Part shown: piece by piece, positions 1-5,271 of the stretch
Layout of the letters: every line of letters begins with the position of its first letter
How positions within the stretch are numbered: position 1 is the stretch's first letter
NCBI GenBank assembly: GCA_031371195.1
Contig: JANMJD010000346.1
Coordinates: 1-6,577, forward strand
From: JANMJD01 sp031371195
GTDB taxonomy: Bacteria > Actinomycetota > Acidimicrobiia > Acidimicrobiales > Ilumatobacteraceae
Length of the DNA stretch: 6,577 bases
Reading direction: 5' to 3'
Notes under the pieces: generated by a model
What the model was told of the DNA's origin: nothing
The model's input: the letters and a program-made list of their open reading frames with translations, nothing else
Database searches by the model: none
Made by a program: the position numbers and the translations under genes

Positions 1-21
1 GACTGAGCGTAATCTCGCCTC

Positions 22-450
22 ATGTCGATGACCCGCCCGTCGCCCGAAGAAGTCCGAGTGACGACGGCCGAGACAGCTCGGTCGATGATCCCCCAGAGCG
101 TTCCGGTCAACGCCTACCAAACCCCCGGCGCGTTCGTGATCGTCGCGCTGTTCCCGGCGGTGACCGAGAATGACGTGTCTGTGGAGCTAACCGCTGAAGG
201 CGTTCGACTATGGGCCGAGCTACGCAGCGCCGGCCCGCGTGAGTACGTGATCCACGAGTGGGAATACGGAGGCTACGAACGTGTCATCGAGACGCCCGAT
301 GGCTTCGGTTCGGGCGTAGAAGCCTCACTGGCCAATGGACAGCTTGTCGTGCGGGTGCTGAGCGGCGATTTCACGACGAAGAAGACGATTCAACCGACCC
401 GGTCCGAACAGGTCCCTAGTGGACCCCGGGACCAGCCGCAGAAGGTCTGA
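22..450 (+). CDS. Hsp20/alpha-crystallin family small heat-shock protein
   Basis: Predicted 142-residue cytoplasmic small heat-shock protein, an ATP-independent holdase that binds unfolding proteins. Residues about 28-118 match the alpha-crystallin domain: an opening VPVNAYQTPGAFVIVALFPAV strand pair, where bacterial members usually have a PvdiyE...eLPGv pattern, then an acidic segment, a WEYGGYERVIETPDGF segment corresponding to the family's yGsFeR..LP block, and ANGQLVVRVL corresponding to the nGvL strand. The length is normal for the family. The usual C-terminal I-x-I anchor is not obvious; KKTIQPT lies in its place. Two ATGs (22 and 28) are possible starts. No clear ribosome binding site is visible and the promoter lies off the window. 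The 3' end converges on and overlaps the TatD-like remnant by about 35 bases. Family assignment is from recognised sequence pattern only. Confidence 0.86.
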   Translation: MSMTRPSPEEVRVTTAETARSMIPQSVPVNAYQTPGAFVIVALFPAVTENDVSVELTAEGVRLWAELRSAGPREYVIHEWEYGGYERVIETPDGFGSGVEASLANGQLVVRVLSGDFTTKKTIQPTRSEQVPSGPRDQPQKV

Positions 451-1072
451 ATGCCTCTGGAGCGGTTGGCGCCGGCTTGAGGAGGCGGAGGGCGTTTCGT
501 TTGACGAGGGAACACAATGCCTCGGTGTCGGTGGCGCGAAGGTCGGCGACACATGTTTCGATCTCGGCGATGAGATCGGGTCGTCCGGTGCGACCGGTGT
601 GGAACCGTTCGCCGCCTGGGTTGTCGGTTTCGGTGAGGAGGCGATCGTCGGGAATGTATCGGGCGATGGCACGGATCTGCTCGTCGTAGAGAACAGCCAC
701 ACCGACAGTGAAGTGGTGGCCGCAATCAAGGAGTGCGCGCAGTGTTTCAACGGGACCTGAGTACCAGTGAAGGATGACGTTCTCGAGATTTCGGGTGCGG
801 AGCATCTCGAGAACCGTCTGCTCGGCGCCGGCGCTGTGGATGTTGACGAGCTTGTCGTCGGATTCGGCACAGTCCAGCATCGTGGCGAAGGCGCTTCCCA
901 CGGCTGGATGCCGAACGAGGGGATGATGTAACGACAACCGCGGGAGATCGACAGGGTTCGGCGAGACCAGAGCTGTCACGCAACCCGGCGGCGCCGATGC
1001 GTTCGTTCGGAGCACTCGGCGGTGGTTCCGATGTTGGTCCTCGGCGTGGGCGTCGGTGCGGTTGGCGTTCAA
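416..1072 (-). pseudogene. Decayed TatD-family metal-dependent hydrolase (internal deletion, frame displacement)
   Basis: An open frame of 218 codons from a TTG. Its C-terminal two thirds are clearly TatD-like: LVNIHSAGAEQ (metal-binding His), VILHWYSGPVETL (second His), HHFTVGVAVL, and IPDDRLLTETDNPGG (metal-binding Asp), ending in a KRNALRLL helix. Upstream of residue about 65 the match fails. There is no GExGLD segment carrying the bridging Glu, and the expected H-x-H near the start is at best the damaged TDAHAEDQH. On the same strand in another frame, about 892-930 encodes RYIIPSFGIQPWEA, which looks like the FGxHPW block of TatD proteins. The gene therefore seems to have suffered indels near 930 plus a loss of roughly 40 codons near 885-892, after which the frame happened to be restored. 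Intact relatives are about 250-270 residues. With two ligand groups missing it should be inactive as a nuclease. It lies 46 bases downstream of the permease gene on the same strand. An alternative is a genuinely shortened protein, which I think less likely. Confidence 0.72.
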
Positions 1073-1118
1073 TCGAGACCCTTGTTGGTCTGCGCGGTGG
1101 GGATCGACGGGAGGGCCG

Positions 1119-3548
1119 CTAGTCCGTTCGCAGCGCGGCTGCCGGCTGGGCCTGCGCTGCGGCGCGCGCTGGCAGGAGTGCGACGAGGTTGACGAGCGCG
1201 ATGACTGCGGGGACGATCAGGAGCACCGTCGCAGTGGGGAACGGCGCGTTGGTCGACACGCCAAGACCACTGGCGACGCGGCGCCACAGGAGCTCGCCGA
1301 CGACGATCCCGATGGGGATCCCGATCACGAGACCTACGGTCCCCATCGTCGTCGCCTGCCATGCCACCGTTGCCCGCACCTGGGAGCCGGTGAAGCCGAG
1401 CGTCTTGAGGATCGCGAACTCACGCCGGTGGCGGCGCACTCCGGTGACGATTGCGTGGCCCACAGCGAGAAGCGCGAGGGACACGACGAGGGTCGCCAAG
1501 GTCACGGGCAGCCATCTGATCTCGTGCAGGCGACCGACCTCGGTCGGGACCGCAGGGCCGACCGGCGGCGCCAACTGGGGTGTAGCCATGATTCGGCGTT
1601 CGACGGCGGACCGGTCGGCGCCGGGGGCGATCCGCCCGACGAACGAGCGCGTGAAGAGGTTCTGGTCGAACAGGGGCGCGTAGCCGGCGCCGGTGAACGC
1701 CGCCCCATCCGCCAACGGTTGGGCCTGGGCGAGGCTGGGGAACACGACTGTGCCCACGATGCGGTACTCGAGTGTGGTGCTGCGCCCGGCGACGTGGACC
1801 GTGTCACCCGCGTGCTTGCCCAGCATGCGCAGGGTGGTGGCGCCGAGCGCCAGCTCGTTGGGTCCGTCGGGTGCTTGGCCGCTCACCACGACCGGTTCGA
1901 TGGGTCCGCCCCGCAGCTGGGTGTACGCGATCGCCGTCACGGGACGCCCGTCGAGCTGCACGTTCTGCGAGCACAGCTCGGCCAGGGCGGCGATGCCGGG
2001 CTCGGCCGCCAGCCCGTAGTCACTCCCGCCGCAGGGCGTGTTGGCCGTGACGTCGGCCGCGCTGAAGTCCCAGTTCGCTCCGTACAGGCGGGGCGTGGCG
2101 ACGAGGTGGCGGACGCTCGCGCCGAACAGGAGCGCCGCCGTCAGCCCGAGCGTCCCGACCACCGCTCCGAACAGCGCCGGGCGGATCGGTGTCCCCCGCC
2201 GGTCCGACTCGACCGCCATCCGAACCCCGTTGGTCAGCGGCGGTGCCGTGCCGGCGGCAGCCACCCGCTCGGCCAGCGTGGACGGCCAGGACCGACCGGC
2301 CCACGAGCGGTCCAGCGAACGTCGTGACGTCGAAAGGTACGCGGCGACGAAGCCCATTGCCACGACGACGCCGGCCAAGGCGACAGCTCCCACTGCCAAC
2401 ACGGTCCAGTCGGCATGAAGACCGACATCGGGATCGGCGCGCCGGGCCACGCCGAGCGGGAAAAGCGGCGAGAGGGCTATCGCAGCGACCACGGCGAGCA
2501 CGCCGCCGCCCACCGCAGCCAGCACGGTCGGGACCATCCCTATCATCACGACCTGCCGGCGGGTGCACCCGAGCTCGCGTAGGCGCTCGTGCTCGTCGCG
2601 CATCAACTGGAGCTCCCGTGCCGTCACGATGGCGATGGCGATGGCGCCGGCCACCGCAGAAACAGCGGCGCAGATCCACAGCGCGGAGGCGAAGAGATCG
2701 ATGGCGGCCCGAGCCCCCTGCGTCTCGACCGCGAGGCTCTGAGCGGCGAACTGGGAGTCCCCGAGGATCGCTCGCGACGCCGCCAGTACCCGCGGTACGT
2801 CGGCCGCACCGTGATCCGTGCGGATGCGGATCCTGGTGCCGAAGACACCGATCCGATCCGTGTACGCCCGCCCGAACGCCGGCGTGAGCATCAGCAGACC
2901 GCCCGAGGCGCCCCGGTCGCCGAGATCCAGGGGTCGCCGCACGATGGCGGCGACGCGCAGGTCGACCCGCGGGCCCGACGGCTCGCCGACGTCCCCCGTG
3001 CCACCCAGGATCGCGGCGATCTGAGCAGGCGTGAACGATTCCACGGTGAGGTGACCGCCGACGGCCAGCCCGAGCTCCGTCGCCAATCCCTCGCCGAGGG
3101 TGATCTCGTTGACCGAGCTCGGATCCGGCGGCCGCCCGGCAACGATCCGGTCGCGATCCACCGTGGTGCCGAACGCGGCGTCGATCGGGACACCGATCGA
3201 CTGGAACTGAGCGTGATCCGGGATGATCAGCCCGAAGGCACTGAGGGCCGCGACCGCGTCGACGCCTGGCACCTGGGCCAGCTCGTCGAGCTGCTCGGGT
3301 GTCGCCTCGGCCGCCAGCTCGATGTCCGCTGACCGGCTCGAGGACTTGAAGCGCGCCAACGCCGTGCTCGCACGTCGGCCCCCGGCGCCGGTGGCGAGCG
3401 CCCCGGCGCCGACCACCCCGACGAGGAGGATCAGAAGGACCACCTGGCGCCAGCGACGACGAAGGCCGCACCATGCCGCGATGCCGACCCCACCCACCCG
3501 TTCATTAGACTCGGACCGCCCCCAGCCCCGCAAGGTGGGCAGCGTCAC
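1119..3548 (-). CDS. FtsX-like ABC transporter permease
   Basis: Predicted 809-residue membrane permease of the FtsX/MacB type, which normally works with a separate cytoplasmic ATPase. An N-terminal membrane segment (about 36-54) follows an arginine-rich RRRWRQ stretch. A large extracytoplasmic domain (about 55-280) opens with SADIELAAEATPEQLDEL, typical of actinobacterial members. Three membrane segments (about 285-309, 333-358, 381-405) form the first FtsX core, with the ERLRELGCTRRQV coupling segment between the first two. A further segment (about 457-477), a second outer domain with two cysteines (506, 526), and a last FtsX core (about 679-703, 733-752, 773-795) follow, with REFAILKTLGFTGSQV as the coupling motif. 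The GTG at 3548 sits directly after a strong hairpin and lacks a good ribosome binding site. The in-frame GTG at 3497 would give VGGVGIAAWCGLRRRW, closer to usual starts for this family, so the protein may be 792 residues. No ATPase gene is present in the window. Substrate unknown. Confidence 0.9.
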   Translation of the reverse strand: MTLPTLRGWGRSESNERVGGVGIAAWCGLRRRWRQVVLLILLVGVVGAGALATGAGGRRASTALARFKSSSRSADIELAAEATPEQLDELAQVPGVDAVAALSAFGLIIPDHAQFQSIGVPIDAAFGTTVDRDRIVAGRPPDPSSVNEITLGEGLATELGLAVGGHLTVESFTPAQIAAILGGTGDVGEPSGPRVDLRVAAIVRRPLDLGDRGASGGLLMLTPAFGRAYTDRIGVFGTRIRIRTDHGAADVPRVLAASRAILGDSQFAAQSLAVETQGARAAIDLFASALWICAAVSAVAGAIAIAIVTARELQLMRDEHERLRELGCTRRQVVMIGMVPTVLAAVGGGVLAVVAAIALSPLFPLGVARRADPDVGLHADWTVLAVGAVALAGVVVAMGFVAAYLSTSRRSLDRSWAGRSWPSTLAERVAAAGTAPPLTNGVRMAVESDRRGTPIRPALFGAVVGTLGLTAALLFGASVRHLVATPRLYGANWDFSAADVTANTPCGGSDYGLAAEPGIAALAELCSQNVQLDGRPVTAIAYTQLRGGPIEPVVVSGQAPDGPNELALGATTLRMLGKHAGDTVHVAGRSTTLEYRIVGTVVFPSLAQAQPLADGAAFTGAGYAPLFDQNLFTRSFVGRIAPGADRSAVERRIMATPQLAPPVGPAVPTEVGRLHEIRWLPVTLATLVVSLALLAVGHAIVTGVRRHRREFAILKTLGFTGSQVRATVAWQATTMGTVGLVIGIPIGIVVGELLWRRVASGLGVSTNAPFPTATVLLIVPAVIALVNLVALLPARAAAQAQPAAALRTD

Positions 3549-3551
3549 TGA

Positions 3552-3574
3552 TCGAGGGGTGCTGGCCCCCTCGA
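3552..3574. repeat. GC-rich hairpin just upstream of the permease start
   Basis: A perfect 8-base inverted repeat, TCGAGGGG (3552-3559) and CCCCTCGA (3567-3574), with a 7-base loop. In permease mRNA it would end 3 bases before the GTG at 3548, leaving little room for ribosome binding there and favouring the GTG at 3497. No T tract follows on either strand, so it is not a classical intrinsic terminator; a regulatory or transcript-insulating role is possible but not shown. Confidence 0.5.
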
Positions 3575-3660
3575 GGGATCCCGACCAACACCGCCACCGT
3601 CAATCAGCACGACACTGATGGCGCGCGCCTAGATCGTTCACCTCTTAGCGACGAGGGCTG

Positions 3661-3684
3661 CGCTCCGAACCGGCGTTCGGAGCG
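3661..3684. terminator. Strong hairpin, possible transcription terminator
   Basis: A perfect 10-base inverted repeat, CGCTCCGAAC (3661-3670) and GTTCGGAGCG (3675-3684), closed by the tetraloop CGGC. On the plus strand it is followed by ACTTTCGTTT, a moderate T-rich tail; on the minus strand by a mixed sequence without a T tract. It lies about 235 bases downstream of the minus-strand gene at 3919-4155 and upstream of the permease, so it could separate the two transcription units even without a good T tract, as many actinobacterial hairpins do. The orientation of action is not decided. Confidence 0.5.
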
Positions 3685-3918
3685 ACTTTCGTTTGGCAGT
3701 CCTCCTATGAACCCAGAACACGCGTCAACGGCGAGCGCAGAACGCTCGGGTCGTCGCGGGGAACGCACCCCGATCCGGCGATCTGCTCGGATTGCGATGC
3801 CCGGCTTTGATCTGGTGACTCCTCAATATCGGCCCTCTAGACGATCAGCCGTTCGCATCATTCGGGCGGACTTCGACCTCCCCTCGATGCCGCGGAGCAT
3901 TCGCATATCAGGCGATGG

Positions 3919-4155
3919 TCATTGTCTCGGGCTATAGCTCCAATCGACCAAATCACCGAGTACCCGCAAGATGAGCGAGCCAGAGTCAGGGTTGTACTCG
4001 GCGACTTCGGCCGGTACGACACCCCAATCGTCGTCGCCGACGGTGATCGTCGAGCCAATCTCAAGCACGGTATCTGGCGCCGCTCGACGGGCATTGGCCC
4101 TGATGAAATCGCCGTCGATGACTCTGTTGAAGTCGACCGTGAGCTGCCTTCTCAC
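3919..4155 (-). CDS. Small hypothetical protein, probably beta-rich
   Basis: A 78-residue protein of no family I recognise. It opens MRRQLTVDFNRVIDGDFIRAN and has a central alternating hydrophobic segment, EIGSTITVGDDDWGVVPAEV followed by SGSLILRVLGDLVDW, suggesting a small beta-barrel or SH3-like fold. It has no signal peptide or membrane segment. The GTG start shares the bases GTGA with the stop codon of the preceding gene, and GAGG lies 7 bases upstream of it, so it is likely translated by coupling. This overlap is the best evidence that both genes are real. The pattern GD...VA...SG...L resembles the second half of its upstream neighbour, so the pair may be distant duplicates or partners. 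No catalytic residues are evident. Confidence 0.62.
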   Translation of the reverse strand: MRRQLTVDFNRVIDGDFIRANARRAAPDTVLEIGSTITVGDDDWGVVPAEVAEYNPDSGSLILRVLGDLVDWSYSPRQ

Positions 4156-4402
4156 CGCGGGGCCTCGGCATGCTCACGGGGGTCACCCGGGAGGATTTCG
4201 AGATGCACCGTGGTGCCTGATGGCCGCTCGGTCAGCGAGCCACACGCCCAAACACCGGATCTTCAGCGTCACCCGTGATCACGATTGCCCCTTCGACGAT
4301 CCGATCTGGATGCGCCGCCTCATCCAAGAATGTCCACGGCAACCCAGTGTCATCGATCTGGGTGGGGTCGCACGGGATGTCGACCTCGATCTCGGTTTCC
4401 AT
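4152..4402 (-). pseudogene. Small gene broken by an apparent one-base deletion
   Basis: An ATG at 4402 with a very good ribosome binding site begins a frame that reads METEIEVDIPCDPTQIDDTG onward and stops after 56 residues at a TGA (4232-4234), just after DPVFGRVAR. In the next frame the same strand continues LTERPSGTTVHLEILPGD and ends at a TGA (4152-4154) that overlaps the GTG of the next gene as GTGA. The two halves join into a plausible 83-residue protein if one base is restored near 4230-4240. The 251-base span is one short of a multiple of three. I see no slippery heptamer, so programmed frameshifting is unlikely; mutation or an assembly error is more likely. The product would be a soluble acidic protein with a beta-rich C-terminal half. 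Function unknown. Confidence 0.58.
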
Positions 4403-4410
4403 GAAGTCAA

Positions 4411-4418
4411 CTCCTACC
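4411..4418 (-). promoter_or_regulatory. Ribosome binding site of the frameshifted small gene
   Basis: On the minus strand GGTAGGAG lies 8 bases before the ATG at 4402. It is the clearest Shine-Dalgarno sequence in the window and fixes that start. It also argues that the minus strand, not the long plus-strand frame opposite, is the coding one. Confidence 0.7.
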
Positions 4419-4420
4419 GC

Positions 4421-4513
4421 TCATCGGACCTTGCGTGGCATGTGGACAAACGTAGTGCAGGCTCCCTTCGGATCTCCTCCAGTCGGGTCGCTTGCCTCAT
4501 TGATCAAACCCAA
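4421..4513 (-). CDS. Possible very small protein between protease and small-gene pair
   Basis: A frame of 30 codons from a TTG, reading MGLINEASDPTGGDPKGACT and ending in a basic VHMPRKVR, stops 18 bases before the next gene. The composition looks protein-like, and the frame stays open and plausible further upstream (GHLVAIADTPS), through to the end of the protease gene. No ATG or GTG exists in that extension; TTG at 4513 and an ATT at 4531 are the only candidate starts, and an AGAGG just after the protease stop could serve an unusual start. It may be a real small gene, the tail of a decayed gene, or chance. No family recognised. Confidence 0.3.
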   Translation of the reverse strand: MGLINEASDPTGGDPKGACTTFVHMPRKVR

Positions 4514-4520
4514 GCTTGGG
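4500..4520. repeat. Two adjacent perfect palindromes
   Basis: TTGATCAA (4500-4507) is followed after one base by CCCAAGCTTGGG (4509-4520). Both are perfect palindromes. They lie about 30-50 bases downstream of the protease stop and about 100 bases upstream of the next well-supported gene. They could be an operator or a weak hairpin, or merely part of the small frame read across them. Confidence 0.35.
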
Positions 4521-4550
4521 GTGTCCGCAATGGCGACGAGGTGACCTCTA

Positions 4551-4991
4551 TCAGAGCTCCACGGTGGTCGTTGTCGCGTCGATCGTGGTGGGAAACCGAT
4601 CGAACCATCCGCGCTGCCCGAACAACACGGCGAACGGCAGATGCCAACGTGTTCGTGCTCCGAGGTGCAGGCTCCAAGGCACCGGTGATCCTGCTATCGA
4701 CCCTGGCGGTACAAGCATCAGCTGAACGGCGTAGACGGGAATCCGCCCGTCACCGCCGCCAATCGTGAGAGGGACGTCGTAGAGCGGCTTGTCCCGTTCG
4801 GTATCGATTCCCAACCGCTGAAACAGTCGGGCATCGGCCACCGATATCGGCGATCCCGAGTCAACGACGGCAAGCAGAATCTGCGCCGAGTTGACTGGTG
4901 CCACGGTAACCACCGGTCGTCGCACGATGGAACCGTCCGGGAGGTGTGGCTCACCGAGATCGACGTGGGCGTACGCCCAACACTCGGCCAC
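4551..4991 (-). CDS. Retropepsin-like single-domain aspartic protease
   Basis: Predicted 146-residue soluble peptidase of the retropepsin-like (clan AA) fold, half the size of pepsin and expected to work as a homodimer with one catalytic Asp per subunit. The strand and catalytic loop LLAVVDSGSPISVADARLF (about 39-57) carry the D-S-G-S form of the D-[ST]-G motif at Asp44. A glycine-rich IGGGDGRIPVYAV segment (about 77-89) fits the flap strand. AVLFGQRGWFDRF (about 121-133) fits the conserved hydrophobic-hydrophobic-Gly element and following helix, and a final strand ends FPTTID. There is no signal peptide or transmembrane anchor, so it should act in the cytoplasm. The GTG start lies 6 bases after the stop of the DUF5678-like gene, so the two are probably cotranscribed and translationally coupled. 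Substrate unknown; the neighbouring small protein is an obvious candidate partner. Confidence 0.75.
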   Translation of the reverse strand: MAECWAYAHVDLGEPHLPDGSIVRRPVVTVAPVNSAQILLAVVDSGSPISVADARLFQRLGIDTERDKPLYDVPLTIGGGDGRIPVYAVQLMLVPPGSIAGSPVPWSLHLGARTRWHLPFAVLFGQRGWFDRFPTTIDATTTTVEL

Positions 4992-4997
4992 GTGCTG

Positions 4998-5192
4998 TCA
5001 GCGCAAGCCGACGAACAGCGGTTCATCCAGCGCTGGGATGCGCTGAACGGTTGCTCCGACGATTCCCGCAGCGTCGAGCGAATCGAGAAGTTCGTCGAGT
5101 TCCTCGGCATCGGCGACGACACGCCCGGCCGCATCAACTCCGACCCACCGACCCCGATATCGCTCCATGACCAACTGTTCCACTGCGCACAT
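4998..5192 (-). CDS. Small DUF5678-like protein
   Basis: A 64-residue protein from the ATG at 5192; an ATG at 5168 (56 residues) is an alternative that begins exactly at the conserved part. ERYRGRWVGVDAAGRVVADA followed by a leucine-rich acidic helix (EELDELLDSLDAAGI) and VQRIPALDEPLFVG resembles the DUF5678 pattern of a Y-x-G-K/R-W-V-x-V strand, a self-described 'grasp' of short strands, one helix and a closing RIP..P..V strand. The function of that family is not established. As I recall, such small proteins often stand just upstream of retropepsin-like protease genes, as here. The frame extends upstream to 5321 inside the integrase gene, but that part looks non-coding. No clear ribosome binding site is visible for either ATG. 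Confidence 0.65.
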   Translation of the reverse strand: MCAVEQLVMERYRGRWVGVDAAGRVVADAEELDELLDSLDAAGIVGATVQRIPALDEPLFVGLR

Positions 5193-5271
5193 CGTAGTCA
5201 ACGGGTGAGACACGAGCCCGCTCGCTCGCCGAGAACCTTCATCGACAGGGCTCGCCACATCGAGCGCTGGT

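Larger units (their letters stand above)
3549..3918. other. Gene-free stretch between the permease and the small-gene cluster
   Basis: I see no convincing gene here. A plus-strand open frame at 3707-3937 has no ribosome binding site and an arginine/serine-rich composition typical of chance frames in G+C-rich DNA. Minus-strand frames are short. The stretch holds two strong hairpins (3552-3574 and 3661-3684). A minus-strand AGGAGG at about 3699-3704 resembles a ribosome binding site but no start codon stands at a suitable distance. It probably contains the permease promoter and the end of the small-gene transcript. Confidence 0.55.

Noticed and set aside
1056..2327. Plus-strand open frame of 423 codons
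   Set aside because: It is antisense to the FtsX-like permease, with the Arg/Gly/Asp-rich composition typical of shadow frames in G+C-rich DNA.
2629..2646. Tandem GATGGC repeats on the plus strand
   Set aside because: This is explained by the permease membrane segment encoding alternating Ala and Ile in phase; it is not an independent repeat element.
2020..3474. Minus-strand open frame of 484 codons in another frame of the permease
   Set aside because: It is a shadow frame, rich in Arg and Gly without domain features, while the overlapping frame has clear FtsX motifs and membrane segments.
3707..3937. Plus-strand frame of 76 codons in the gene-free stretch
   Set aside because: There is no ribosome binding site, it has a biased Arg/Ser composition, and no family pattern is visible.
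4232..4402. Programmed ribosomal frameshift in the small gene
   Set aside because: No X XXY YYZ slippery heptamer is in phase before the stop, and no strong downstream structure is evident. A simple one-base loss explains the data better.
3971..4768. Plus-strand open frame of 265 codons opposite the small-gene cluster
   Set aside because: It is antisense to the aspartic protease and the small genes, which have a D-S-G-S motif, a strong ribosome binding site and GTGA overlaps. The plus-strand product shows no recognisable motif.
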